Positions 37,370 through 45,760 of a DNA stretch of 64,000 bases are shown here, piece by piece. Position 1 is the stretch's first letter. Each line of letters begins with the position of its first letter. The notes beneath the pieces were generated by a model, which did not search any database, was not told the origin of the DNA, and worked only from the letters and a program-made list of their open reading frames with translations. The DNA lies in assembly GCF_014656095.1 (NCBI RefSeq), contig NZ_BNBT01000001.1:89996-153995 (forward strand), given 5' to 3'. The position numbers and the translations under genes were made by a program. Source of the stretch: Streptomyces longispororuber. Lineage in GTDB: Bacteria > Actinomycetota > Actinomycetes > Streptomycetales > Streptomycetaceae.

Positions 37370-37873
37370 CTACTGGGGGGAGGACGGGTTGCCCACGACC
37401 CACCACTCTTCCGTGTCGGCCTCCGCCAGATCGCGGGCCAGACGATCCGTCATCCGGCCCACCTGCGCTTCCTTGGACGAGTCGTGCAGGCTTGCGCGGT
37501 GGTGTCGCGTTGCTTCCCAGTACTCCCGGAACACCTCGTTCTGGCACATGATGCGGAGGTGCCCGTAGAGCTCCTCAATGGTCATGGCACCGGTGCGCAG
37601 CGCGTGGACAGCATTGATGTACAGCGCGTTGGCGAAGAGGAACTGCCGCTGCTTCTCCAGGGGCACGTCCTCGTCGTAGGTGTCCAGTACGACGGTCAAG
37701 GCGGGGTCGTCCATGGCCTTGCACAGCAGGTCGAAGTGGAGCCGGTGCTGTTCTGTGAGCGCGGTCTGCCTGCGCTGGTGCGCCGCACGTGCGACGAAGG
37801 TCGCGATCGTCAAGGCGAGTCCGGCGGCCATGGCCGGGCCCGCACCTCGTATCCCGTAGTTCTGTGTGGTCAT
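37370..37873 (-). CDS. DUF6082 family protein (copy B)
   Basis: This 167-residue protein begins MTTQNYGIRGAGPAMAAGLALTIATFVARAAHQRR, a single N-terminal membrane helix. The DUF6082 body follows, with LLCKAMDDPALTVVLDTYDEDVP, KQRQFLFANALYINAVHALR and CQNEVFREYWEATRHHRASL. These match copy A (NLFANLTFSHYV and FRRYWDAARARKA) and show that both are one family, though diverged. It is the first gene of the four-gene leftward cluster. No TTA codon was seen here. Its function is unknown. Confidence 0.82.
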   Translation of the reverse strand: MTTQNYGIRGAGPAMAAGLALTIATFVARAAHQRRQTALTEQHRLHFDLLCKAMDDPALTVVLDTYDEDVPLEKQRQFLFANALYINAVHALRTGAMTIEELYGHLRIMCQNEVFREYWEATRHHRASLHDSSKEAQVGRMTDRLARDLAEADTEEWWVVGNPSSPQ

Positions 37874-38227
37874 GTCAATCCCCGAATCAGGCGACCGTCC
37901 GCCGGTCTTCGGGCGCGGGGCGGCGGGGTGCGGACCGGCGAGCGATGGGCGACGCTTGCCGTCTCCCAGAGTGCCGAGCGGCTCTGATCGGCCGGGAGGC
38001 GGAGAGGAGGCGCACGGAAGCACGGCGGGCAGCCGTACTCACACATCCCTGCGCCGTGTCCAGGATGTGCCCCGCCGGTGCCGCGCGGAACCGTTCGCCA
38101 ACCGGAACGTCTACGCGCACATATCCTTGAGCGATGTTCGGATGCCGTACATGCTTGTCGCTCACGCGTGGTAGGCGTTCCGAGCGACTTGATACGCCTT
38201 GATGTGTGTTGATGCGAGGGGCCACAC

Positions 38228-39613
38228 GTGAGTCAGCAGCAGATCCCGGTCATCGTCCTCACGGGATTTCTGGGATCCGGCAAGACGACCCTGTTGAATC
38301 ATCTGTTGCACCGCAGCGGAGGCAGCCGGATCGGCGCCATCGTCAACGACTTCGGCTCCATCGAGATCGACGCCATGGCCGTCGCCGGGCAGCTCGGCGA
38401 CTCCACCGTGTCCCTCGGCAACGGATGCCTGTGCTGTGCGGTGGACGCCGGCGAACTCGACGTCTACCTGGAGCGGCTCGCGCGGCCGTCCGCACGCATC
38501 GACGTCATCGTCATCGAGGCGAGCGGGCTCGCGGAGCCGCAGGAACTCGTCCGGATGGTGCTGGCCAGTGAGAACCCGGGCATCGTGTACGGGGGCCTGG
38601 TGCAGGTCGTGGACGCGGCCGAGTTCGACGCCACCAGGCAGCGCCACCCCGAGGTGGACCGGCACCTGAGGATCGCGGACCTCGTCGTCGTCAACAAGGT
38701 GGACCGGGTGCCGGGGCCGCAGCGCGACCGCGTCCTGGCCGAGGTCCGCCGCCACACCGATCGGGCCGCCGTCGTCGCCGCCTCGTACGGACGCGTGGAC
38801 GTGGAGCTCGTCCTCGACCGCAAGCCCGTGGGGGAGCGCGTCGGGCAGCTCTCCTTCGACGACCTGCACGACCATGGCGAGGACCTGCACGACCACGGCG
38901 AGACACCGGCCGCGGAGGGCGGCCGCCAGGAGGGCCCGGCCGCCGACGGGGCCGACGGCGCCTGCTCCTGCGGCGACCCCGACCACGCCCACCTGCACGC
39001 GGGCTACGAGAGCGTCGCCTTCACCTCGGAGGCGCCGCTGAACCCGCGCCGCCTCATGGCCTTCCTCGACAGCAGGCCCGAAGGGCTCTACCGCATCAAG
39101 GGGTACGTCGACTTCGGCGCCGCCGATGCCCGCAACCGCTACGGCGTGCACTCCGTGGGGCGGTTCCTGCGCTTCTATCCCGAGCCGTGGGCGCCCGGCG
39201 AGAAGCGGCTGACACAGCTCGTCCTGATCGGCTCCGGCATCGACGTACCGGCGCTGCACGCGCAGTTGACGTTGTGCCGGGAGAACGAGGAGGACGCCCC
39301 GGCCACCGACGAGTTCGGCATGTGGGGCGTCCTGCGCTTCGTACAGGAGCCGGCGGGGGAGGAGGCGCCGGGAGCCGGGGCCGACGGTCCGGCCGAGGAC
39401 GAGGCCGAGACCGGGGACGCGGCCGAGACCGCGGCCGGCGCGGGCTCGGGCCTCGGGCCGGACGGCGGACGGGCCTCCGCCCACGCGCTCGACCCGGGCC
39501 GCGGGGCCTACGACGAGCCCGAGCCCGACCCCGACCCCGACCTCGACTTCGGCCCCAGCACCGGGCCCGGGCCGGACGAGGACCCGGAGCCCGGTACCGG
39601 ACTCGGCGGCTGA
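38228..39613 (+). CDS. COG0523/CobW family GTPase, putative metallochaperone
   Basis: This 461-residue protein starts at a GTG. The G1 motif is TGFLGSGKTTLLNHLL, the family metal motif GNGCLCC (CxCC) follows at about residue 65, and NKVD provides base recognition. The middle has a His/Asp/Glu-rich stretch (FDDLHDHGEDLHDHGE) and CSCGDPDHAHLHAG, both suited to metal binding. The C-terminal CobW domain ends near AQLTLC. The last ~85 residues are acidic Glu/Asp/Pro/Gly-rich repeats. Such proteins deliver zinc or other metals using GTP. No Zur-like box was recognised upstream. Its stop is one base from the convergent parC stop. Confidence 0.9.
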   Translation: MSQQQIPVIVLTGFLGSGKTTLLNHLLHRSGGSRIGAIVNDFGSIEIDAMAVAGQLGDSTVSLGNGCLCCAVDAGELDVYLERLARPSARIDVIVIEASGLAEPQELVRMVLASENPGIVYGGLVQVVDAAEFDATRQRHPEVDRHLRIADLVVVNKVDRVPGPQRDRVLAEVRRHTDRAAVVAASYGRVDVELVLDRKPVGERVGQLSFDDLHDHGEDLHDHGETPAAEGGRQEGPAADGADGACSCGDPDHAHLHAGYESVAFTSEAPLNPRRLMAFLDSRPEGLYRIKGYVDFGAADARNRYGVHSVGRFLRFYPEPWAPGEKRLTQLVLIGSGIDVPALHAQLTLCRENEEDAPATDEFGMWGVLRFVQEPAGEEAPGAGADGPAEDEAETGDAAETAAGAGSGLGPDGGRASAHALDPGRGAYDEPEPDPDPDLDFGPSTGPGPDEDPEPGTGLGG

Positions 39614-39614
39614 G

Positions 39615-42071
39615 CTAGGCCGCCGGGCCCGCGATCGCCGCCACCGGCTTCGCCAGCGAGACCCCGGAGCCGTCCCGGCGCGGGTCGGGCTCTGGCAACT
39701 GCGCCGGCAGGCCCGTGCGCTGTGCCGCGCGCGGCGGCGTCGGGCCCGCCCAGGCGAAGCTCAGGCAGTCCTCGCCCTTCAGCAGGCGCTGGCAGCGCAC
39801 GCCGCCCGTCGCCCGCCCCTTGCGCGGGTACTGGTCGAACGGCGTGAGCTTCGCCGTCGTCTGCACCGAGTCGTCGAGGGTGCCGCGCGAGCCCGCGACC
39901 GTGAACACCACGGCGTCGACCGCCGGGTCGACCGCAGTGAAGGAGATGACCTTCGCGCCCTGGGTCAGCTTGATGCCCGTCATGCCGCCGGCCGGACGGC
40001 CCTGGGGCCGCACCTGCCCGGCGGGGTAGCGCAGCAACTGCGCGTCGTCGGTGATGAAGACGAGGTCCTCCTCGCCCGTGCGCAGCTCCATCGCGCCGAC
40101 GATGCGGTCGCCGTCCTTGAGGGTGATGACCTCCAGCTCCTCCTTGTTGGCCGGATAGTCGGGCACCACGCGCTTCACGACGCCCTGCTCGGTGCCCAGC
40201 GCCAGGCCGGGCGAGGACTCGTCGAGCGTCATCAGGCAGATCAGCTTCTCGTCCGCCTCCAGGGAGAGCAGCTCCGCGACGGGGGCGCCGCCGGAGAGGT
40301 TCGGCGCGGACGCCGTGTCCGGGAGCTGCGGCAGGTCGACCACGGAGAGCCGGAGCAGGCGCCCCGCCGAGGTCACCGCGCCCACCTCGCCGCGCGCGGT
40401 CGCCGGCACCGCCGAGACGATCACATCGTGCTTGACGCGCTTGCCGTCGCCCTCCGGGAGGGGCTCGCCGTTGACCGTCCGGGCGAGGAGCCCCGTCGAG
40501 GACAGCAGCACCCGGCACGGGTCGTCCGCGACCTGGAGCGACACCGCGGCGGCGGGGGCACCCGCGGACTCCAGGAGCACCGTGCGCCGGTCCGTGCCGA
40601 ACTTCTTGGCCACGGCGGCCAGCTCCGAGGAGACCAGCTTGCGCAGCTCCGCGTCCGACTCCAGGATCCGGGTCAGCTCGTCGATCTCCGCGTTCAGCTT
40701 GTCCCGCTCGGCCTCCAGCTCGATGCGGTCGTACTTGGTGAGGCGGCGCAGCGGGGTGTCCAGGATGTACTGCGTCTGGACCTCGCTGAGCGTGAAGCGC
40801 TCGATCAGGCGCTCCTTGGCCTGGGCGCTGTTCTCGCTGGAGCGGATGAGGCGGATGACCTCGTCGATATCCAGGAGGGCGATGAGCAGGCCCTCCACCA
40901 GGTGCAGCCGGTCGCGCTTCTTGCCGCGGCGGAACTCGCTGCGGCGGCGCACCACCTCGAAGCGGTGGTCGAGGTAGACCTCCAGGAGCTCCTTGAGGCC
41001 GAGCGTGAGGGGCTGGCCGTCCACCAGCGCCACGTTGTTGATGCCGAAGGACTCCTCCATCGGCGTCAGCTTGTAGAGCTGCTCCAGGACGGCCTCCGGG
41101 ACGAAGCCGTTCTTGATCTCGATGACCAGGCGCAGGCCGTGCTCGCGGTCGGTGAGGTCCTTGACGTCCGCGATGCCCTGGAGCTTCTTGGCACCCACCA
41201 GGTCCTTGATCTTGGCGATGACCTTCTCCGGGCCGACGCTGAACGGCAGCTCCGTGACGACCAGGCCCTTGCGGCGCGCGGTCACGGCCTCCACGGACAC
41301 CGTCGCGCGGATCTTGAAGGTGCCGCGCCCCGACTCGTACGCGTCCTTGATGCCGGACAGGCCCACGATCCGGCCGCCCGTGGGCAGGTCGGGACCCGGG
41401 ACGTACTTCATCAGCGTCTCGAGGTCGGCGCCCGGGTGCTTGATCAGGTGGCGGGCGGCGGCGATGACCTCGCCGAGGTTGTGCGGCGGCATGTTCGTCG
41501 CCATGCCGACGGCGATGCCGGACGAGCCGTTCACCAGGAGGTTCGGGTACGCCGCGGGGAGGGCGACCGGCTCCCGCTCCTGGCCGTCGTAGTTCGGGGT
41601 GAAGTCGACCGTGTCCTCGTCGATCGACTCCGTCATCAGCGACGTGGCGTCCGCCATGCGGCATTCCGTGTACCGCATCGCGGCGGGCGGGTCGTCGTTG
41701 CCCAGCGAGCCGAAGTTGCCGTGGCCGTCCACCATGGGCAGGCGCATGGAGAAGGGCTGCGCCATGCGGACCAGCGCGTCGTAGATGGACGCGTCGCCGT
41801 GCGGGTGCAGCTTGCCCATGACCTCGCCGACGACGCGGGCGCACTTCACGTACCCGCGCTCGGGGCGCAGGCCCATCTCGTTCATCTGGTAGACGATGCG
41901 GCGCTGCACCGGCTTCATGCCGTCGCGGGCGTCGGGCAGGGCGCGGGAGTAGATGACCGAGTAGGCGTACTCGAGGAAGGAGCCCTGCATCTCGTCGACG
42001 ACGTCGATGTCGAGGATCTTCTCCTCGAACGCGTCGTCGGGCGGTGGGGTCTTCGTGCTGCGGCGGGCCAT
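39615..42071 (-). CDS. parC: DNA topoisomerase IV subunit A (ParC)
   Basis: A type IIA topoisomerase subunit of 818 residues that starts [13 protein letters not shown]. The breakage-reunion domain shows [42 protein letters not shown] (91-107) and the catalytic Tyr134 in AMRYTECRM. The C-terminal half has beta-pinwheel blades (for example [32 protein letters not shown]). A GAAGGAG lies 11 bases before the ATG; a longer frame upstream encodes only Gly/Arg/Ala repeats. It pairs with ParE at 22.3-24.4 kb. Confidence 0.94.
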   Translation of the reverse strand: MARRSTKTPPPDDAFEEKILDIDVVDEMQGSFLEYAYSVIYSRALPDARDGMKPVQRRIVYQMNEMGLRPERGYVKCARVVGEVMGKLHPHGDASIYDALVRMAQPFSMRLPMVDGHGNFGSLGNDDPPAAMRYTECRMADATSLMTESIDEDTVDFTPNYDGQEREPVALPAAYPNLLVNGSSGIAVGMATNMPPHNLGEVIAAARHLIKHPGADLETLMKYVPGPDLPTGGRIVGLSGIKDAYESGRGTFKIRATVSVEAVTARRKGLVVTELPFSVGPEKVIAKIKDLVGAKKLQGIADVKDLTDREHGLRLVIEIKNGFVPEAVLEQLYKLTPMEESFGINNVALVDGQPLTLGLKELLEVYLDHRFEVVRRRSEFRRGKKRDRLHLVEGLLIALLDIDEVIRLIRSSENSAQAKERLIERFTLSEVQTQYILDTPLRRLTKYDRIELEAERDKLNAEIDELTRILESDAELRKLVSSELAAVAKKFGTDRRTVLLESAGAPAAAVSLQVADDPCRVLLSSTGLLARTVNGEPLPEGDGKRVKHDVIVSAVPATARGEVGAVTSAGRLLRLSVVDLPQLPDTASAPNLSGGAPVAELLSLEADEKLICLMTLDESSPGLALGTEQGVVKRVVPDYPANKEELEVITLKDGDRIVGAMELRTGEEDLVFITDDAQLLRYPAGQVRPQGRPAGGMTGIKLTQGAKVISFTAVDPAVDAVVFTVAGSRGTLDDSVQTTAKLTPFDQYPRKGRATGGVRCQRLLKGEDCLSFAWAGPTPPRAAQRTGLPAQLPEPDPRRDGSGVSLAKPVAAIAGPAA

Positions 42072-42481
42072 CGCTGCTGCGGCTCCTTCACCAACAAGTG
42101 TGAGATCTGACGCCGACCATTGTGGACCGTCCCACTGACAACCCGGACCACGACCCGTCCGGGACCCCGGCCCCGACCGGGCGGTGACCAGCCAGGGACC
42201 CGCGCACGCCCCGGCCCGAGCGCCGCCCCGCCCCGACCCCGCACCGACCCGGGCCCCCCTCCGCCCGACCGCGACCCGCCCCCGGCCCGAGCGCCGCCCC
42301 GCCCCCGCCCCGGCCCGGCCCCGCCCCACACCACGCGGAACCCGCCCGCCCCTGATCACGCCCACGGCGAACATCGACTACGCGAGGGGCGGAACGGGAA
42401 CTTCGCCAGGCGTCGGCGGGCTTGCATACAGTGGCAGGACTGGCAGCAGCCAACGAGGATTCCGCGATCGAAGGGACGTAC
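42072..42481. other. 410-bp very C-rich divergent region upstream of parC and the M16 operon
   Basis: No gene is supported. The plus strand of 42180-42345 is almost entirely C, G and A with few T, and includes a 26-bp direct repeat. Promoters for parC and for the peptidase genes should lie here. Confidence 0.55.
42209..42305. repeat. 26-bp direct repeat in C-rich DNA
   Basis: The same 26 bases, beginning CCCCGGCCCGAGCGCC, occur at 42209-42234 and 42280-42305, 71 bases apart. The copies are exact and noncoding. Confidence 0.85.
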
Positions 42482-43927
42482 ATGCCCATGGGTCACACGG
42501 CCACAGCCGAGGCAGGCTCCGGCGGCCTGACAGCGACCGAGCACCGGCTGGCCAACGGCTTGCGCGTGGTGCTCTCCGAGGACCACCTGACCCCGGTCGC
42601 GGCGGTGTGCCTCTGGTACGACGTGGGCTCGCGCCACGAAGTCAAGGGACGCACCGGCCTGGCTCACCTCTTCGAGCACCTGATGTTCCAGGGCTCCAAG
42701 CAGGTGCACGGCAACGGCCACTTCGAGCTGGTGCAGGGAGCCGGCGGCTCGCTGAACGGCACGACGAGCTTCGAGCGCACCAACTACTTCGAGACCATGC
42801 CCGCCCACCAGCTCGAGCTCGCGCTGTGGCTGGAGGCGGACCGCATGGGCTCCCTCCTGTCGGCCCTCGACGAGGAGTCCATGGAGAACCAGCGCGACGT
42901 GGTGAAGAACGAACGCCGCCAGCGCTACGACAACGTCCCCTACGGCACGGCCTTCGAGAAGCTCACCGCGCTGTCGTACCCGGAGGGCCACCCGTACCAC
43001 CACACGCCGATCGGCTCCATGGCCGACCTGGACGCGGCCACGCTGGACGACGCCCGCGCCTTCTTCCGCACCTACTACGCGCCCAACAACGCCGTCCTGT
43101 CGATCGTCGGCGACATCGACCCGGAGCAGACGCTCGCCTGGGTCGAGAAGTACTTCGGCTCCATCCCGTCCCACGACGGCAAGCAGCCGCCGCGTGACGG
43201 CTCGCTGCCCGAGCGCATCGGCGAGGAGCTGCGCGAGGTCGTCGAGGAGGACGTGCCGGCCCGCGCCCTGATGGCCGCCTACCGCCTGCCCGAGGACGGC
43301 ACGCGCGCGTGCGACGCCGCCGACCTGGCCCTGACGGTGCTCGGCAGCGGCGAGTCCTCGCGGCTGTACAACCGCCTGGTGCGCCGTGACCGCACCGCCG
43401 TGACGGCCGGGTTCGGCCTGCTGCGGCTCGCCGGGGCGCCCTCGCTCGGCTGGCTCGACGTGAAGACCTCCGGCGACGTCGAGGTCCCCGTCATCGAGGC
43501 CGCCGTCGACGAGGAACTGGCCCGCTTCGCCGCGGAGGGCCCGACGCCCGAGGAGATGGAGCGCGCCCAGGCGCAGTTGGAGCGCGAGTGGCTCGACCGC
43601 CTCGGCACGGTGGCGGGCCGCGCGGACGAACTGTGCCGGTTCGCCGTCCTCTTCGGCGACCCGCAGCTCGCCCTCACCGCCGTCCAGCGCGTCCTCGACG
43701 TCACCGCGGAGGAGGTCCAGGAGATCGCCAAGGCCCGCCTGCGCCCCGACAACCGCGCGGTGCTCGTGTACGAGCCCGTCGCCTCCGCGGACGGCGCCGG
43801 GAACGCGGCGGACCCCGAGGGAACCGCAGACGCCGCCGACCCCGAGGGCACCGTGGACGCCGCGGGCTCCCCGGCCCCCGGCAACGCCGCCGACGAGACC
43901 CAGCAGGAAGAGGAGGCGGCGAAGTGA
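42482..43927 (+). CDS. M16 family zinc metallopeptidase (catalytic subunit)
   Basis: This 481-residue protein contains the inverted zinc motif HxxEH as H62-LF-E65-H66, with a third ligand probably Glu144 in VVKNERRQRYD. It has the M16 fold with a C-terminal domain (VLGSGESSRLYNRLVRRDRTAVTAGFG). The last ~35 residues are repeats of Asp/Pro/Glu/Gly/Thr. The ATG at 42482 follows GAAGGGA; an upstream in-frame ATG at 42422 is less likely. The next gene starts inside its stop (GTGA), so the two are translationally coupled and may form a heterodimer. Confidence 0.93.
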   Translation: MPMGHTATAEAGSGGLTATEHRLANGLRVVLSEDHLTPVAAVCLWYDVGSRHEVKGRTGLAHLFEHLMFQGSKQVHGNGHFELVQGAGGSLNGTTSFERTNYFETMPAHQLELALWLEADRMGSLLSALDEESMENQRDVVKNERRQRYDNVPYGTAFEKLTALSYPEGHPYHHTPIGSMADLDAATLDDARAFFRTYYAPNNAVLSIVGDIDPEQTLAWVEKYFGSIPSHDGKQPPRDGSLPERIGEELREVVEEDVPARALMAAYRLPEDGTRACDAADLALTVLGSGESSRLYNRLVRRDRTAVTAGFGLLRLAGAPSLGWLDVKTSGDVEVPVIEAAVDEELARFAAEGPTPEEMERAQAQLEREWLDRLGTVAGRADELCRFAVLFGDPQLALTAVQRVLDVTAEEVQEIAKARLRPDNRAVLVYEPVASADGAGNAADPEGTADAADPEGTVDAAGSPAPGNAADETQQEEEAAK

Positions 43928-45318
43928 CCGAGGCCGCGACGTCCGTGACGATGGAGTTCCACCCGCAGCCCCAGGCGGGCACCGCCAAGCCCTGGGCCTT
44001 CCCGGCCCCCGAGCGCGGCGCGCTGGACAACGGCCTGACGGTGCTGCGCTGCCACCGCCCCGGCCAGCAGCTCGTCGCCGTCGAGGTCCACCTCGCCGCG
44101 CCCCTGGACGCCGAGCCGCAGGGCCTGGACGGCGTGGCCACGATCATGGCGCGGGCCTTCTCCGAGGGCACCGACAAGCACTCCGCGGAGGAGTTCGCCG
44201 CCGAGCTCGACCGCTGCGGCGCCACGCTCGACGCGCACGCCGACCACCCAGGGGTCCGGCTCTCCCTCGAAGTGCCCGTCTCCCGCCTGCCGAAGGCCAT
44301 GGGCCTGCTCGCCGACGCGCTGCGGGCGCCCGCCTTCGAGGACGGCGAGATCGAGCGCCTGGTCCGCAACCGCCTGGACGAGATCCCGCACGAGGCCGCC
44401 AACCCCGCGCGCCGCGCCGCCAAGGAGCTCTCCAAGCAGCTCTTCCCGGCCACCTCGCGCATGTCGCGCCCGCGCCAGGGCACCGAGGAGACGGTCACCG
44501 CCATCGACTCCGCGGCCGTACGCGCCTTCTACGAGAAGCACGTGCGCCCCGCCACGGCCACCGCCGTGGTCGTCGGCGACCTCACCGGCACGGACCTGGA
44601 CGCCGTCCTCGCCGACACCCTCGGCGCCTGGACGGGGGACACGGCCGAGCCGCGCCCGGTGCCCCCGGTCACCGCCGACGACACCGGTCGCGTCGTCATC
44701 GTGGACCGCCCCGGCGCCGTCCAGACGCAGCTCCTGATCGGCCGCGTCGGCCCGGACCGGCACGACCGCGTCTGGCCCGCGCAGGTCCTCGGCACGTACT
44801 GCCTGGGCGGCACCCTGACCTCGCGCCTGGACCGCGTGCTGCGCGAGGAGAAGGGCTACACCTACGGCGTGCGCGCCTTCAGCCAGGTCCTGCGGTCGTC
44901 CCGGGACGGCTCGGGCACGGCCATGCTCGCCATCAGCGGCTCCGTGGACACACCGAACACGGGACCGGCCCTGGACGACCTGTGGAAGGTGCTGCGCACC
45001 CTGGCGGCCGAGGGCCTCACGGACGCCGAGCGCGACGTGGCCGTGCAGAACCTGGTGGGCGTGGCCCCGCTGAAGTACGAGACCGCGGCCGCCGTGGCCG
45101 CGACGCTCGCCGACCAGGTCGAGCAGGAGCTGCCGGACGACTTCCAGGCGAGCCTGTACCGGCAGTTGGCCGAGACGGGCACCGTGGAGGCCACCGCGGC
45201 CGTCGTGAACGCCTTCCCGAGCGACCGCCTGGTGACGGTGCTCGTGGGTGACGCCGCGCAGATCGAGGAGCCGGTGAAGGCCCTCGGCATCGGTGAGGTG
45301 ACCGTCGTTTCCGGCTGA
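43924..45318 (+). CDS. M16 family protein without the zinc-binding motif (non-catalytic partner)
   Basis: This 464-residue protein with a GTG start overlaps the previous stop. It has the M16 fold: ALDNGLTVLRCHRPGQQLVAVEVHL at the start, and LGGTLTSRLDRVLREEKGYTYGVRAFSQ, the Gly-rich loop and RxxxYxY region, in the C-terminal half. Where the HxxEH motif should be it reads LDGVATIMARAFSEGT, with no zinc ligands. In mitochondrial processing peptidase the alpha subunit is similarly non-catalytic and carries a Gly-rich loop. The two genes therefore probably encode a heterodimer. Confidence 0.9.
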   Translation: MTEAATSVTMEFHPQPQAGTAKPWAFPAPERGALDNGLTVLRCHRPGQQLVAVEVHLAAPLDAEPQGLDGVATIMARAFSEGTDKHSAEEFAAELDRCGATLDAHADHPGVRLSLEVPVSRLPKAMGLLADALRAPAFEDGEIERLVRNRLDEIPHEAANPARRAAKELSKQLFPATSRMSRPRQGTEETVTAIDSAAVRAFYEKHVRPATATAVVVGDLTGTDLDAVLADTLGAWTGDTAEPRPVPPVTADDTGRVVIVDRPGAVQTQLLIGRVGPDRHDRVWPAQVLGTYCLGGTLTSRLDRVLREEKGYTYGVRAFSQVLRSSRDGSGTAMLAISGSVDTPNTGPALDDLWKVLRTLAAEGLTDAERDVAVQNLVGVAPLKYETAAAVAATLADQVEQELPDDFQASLYRQLAETGTVEATAAVVNAFPSDRLVTVLVGDAAQIEEPVKALGIGEVTVVSG

Positions 45319-45760
45319 TCGCCCACCGGCCGCTCCGGCTGCGAAAGCTACGAGGGCTGCGACGGCAGGGGCGGAACGGCAGGAACGCCGCGTGACGCAA
45401 CGGACCCCGGAGGCCCATGATGCCTCCGGGGTCCCGCATGTCGCCATATGCCCGAATTGGCATGGAGGTTGGCTGTCTGCCGTGTGGCGTGCGCTACAAA
45501 AGGCGGGATCCGTTTGTCGATTGAAAGAAGAGGCGTTTAGCGTCAATCCGGCTGTCCGTCAGGCAGTACGCCGCACCCGCGGCGCCGGACAGTCATCGCC
45601 GAGTCCCCGTACGGCGCGAGCCAGGGGAGCCGGGGACCCACACGTCCCTGGGGTGAATCGGACCCCCCGCCGCCAGTCGGGGAGCCCGTAGGAGACCTTC
45701 CTGCTCCGAACCCGTCAGCTAACCCGGTAGGCGAGAAGGAAGGAAAGGACCAGCCGCTTC
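45319..45760. other. 442-bp leader region of the M23 peptidase gene
   Basis: No protein gene is supported. It starts with a run after the M16 operon stop, becomes AT-richer at 45450-45545 (probable promoter, with CTACAAAAGGCGGG and GTTTGTCGATTG), and then holds the ydaO-type riboswitch ending just before the ribosome-binding site. Confidence 0.65.
45594..45742 (+). ncRNA. ydaO-yuaA (cyclic di-AMP) riboswitch
   Basis: The conserved core of this riboswitch class is present in order: CGCCGAGTCC (from 45598), GGGGAGCCGGGGACCCA (45624-45640), GGGGTGAATC (45650-45659), GGGGAGCCCGTAGGAGACC (45679-45697), and CCGAACCCGTCAGCT followed directly by AACCCGGTAGGC (45706-45732). The element ends in GAGAAGGAAGGAAAGG, which includes the ribosome-binding site of the M23 gene at 45761. 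In this class cyclic di-AMP binding turns off expression of cell-wall hydrolase genes. Confidence 0.93.

Noticed and set aside
42071-42374. N-terminal extension of ParC (about 100 residues)
   Set aside because: The upstream frame is Gly/Arg/Ala repeat sequence from the C-rich spacer; the family starts shortly before the [20 protein letters not shown] region and a ribosome-binding site fits ATG 42071.
43279-45546. 755-codon minus-strand frame opposite the M16 genes
   Set aside because: Antisense shadow caused by third-position GC; both plus-strand genes have strong motifs.
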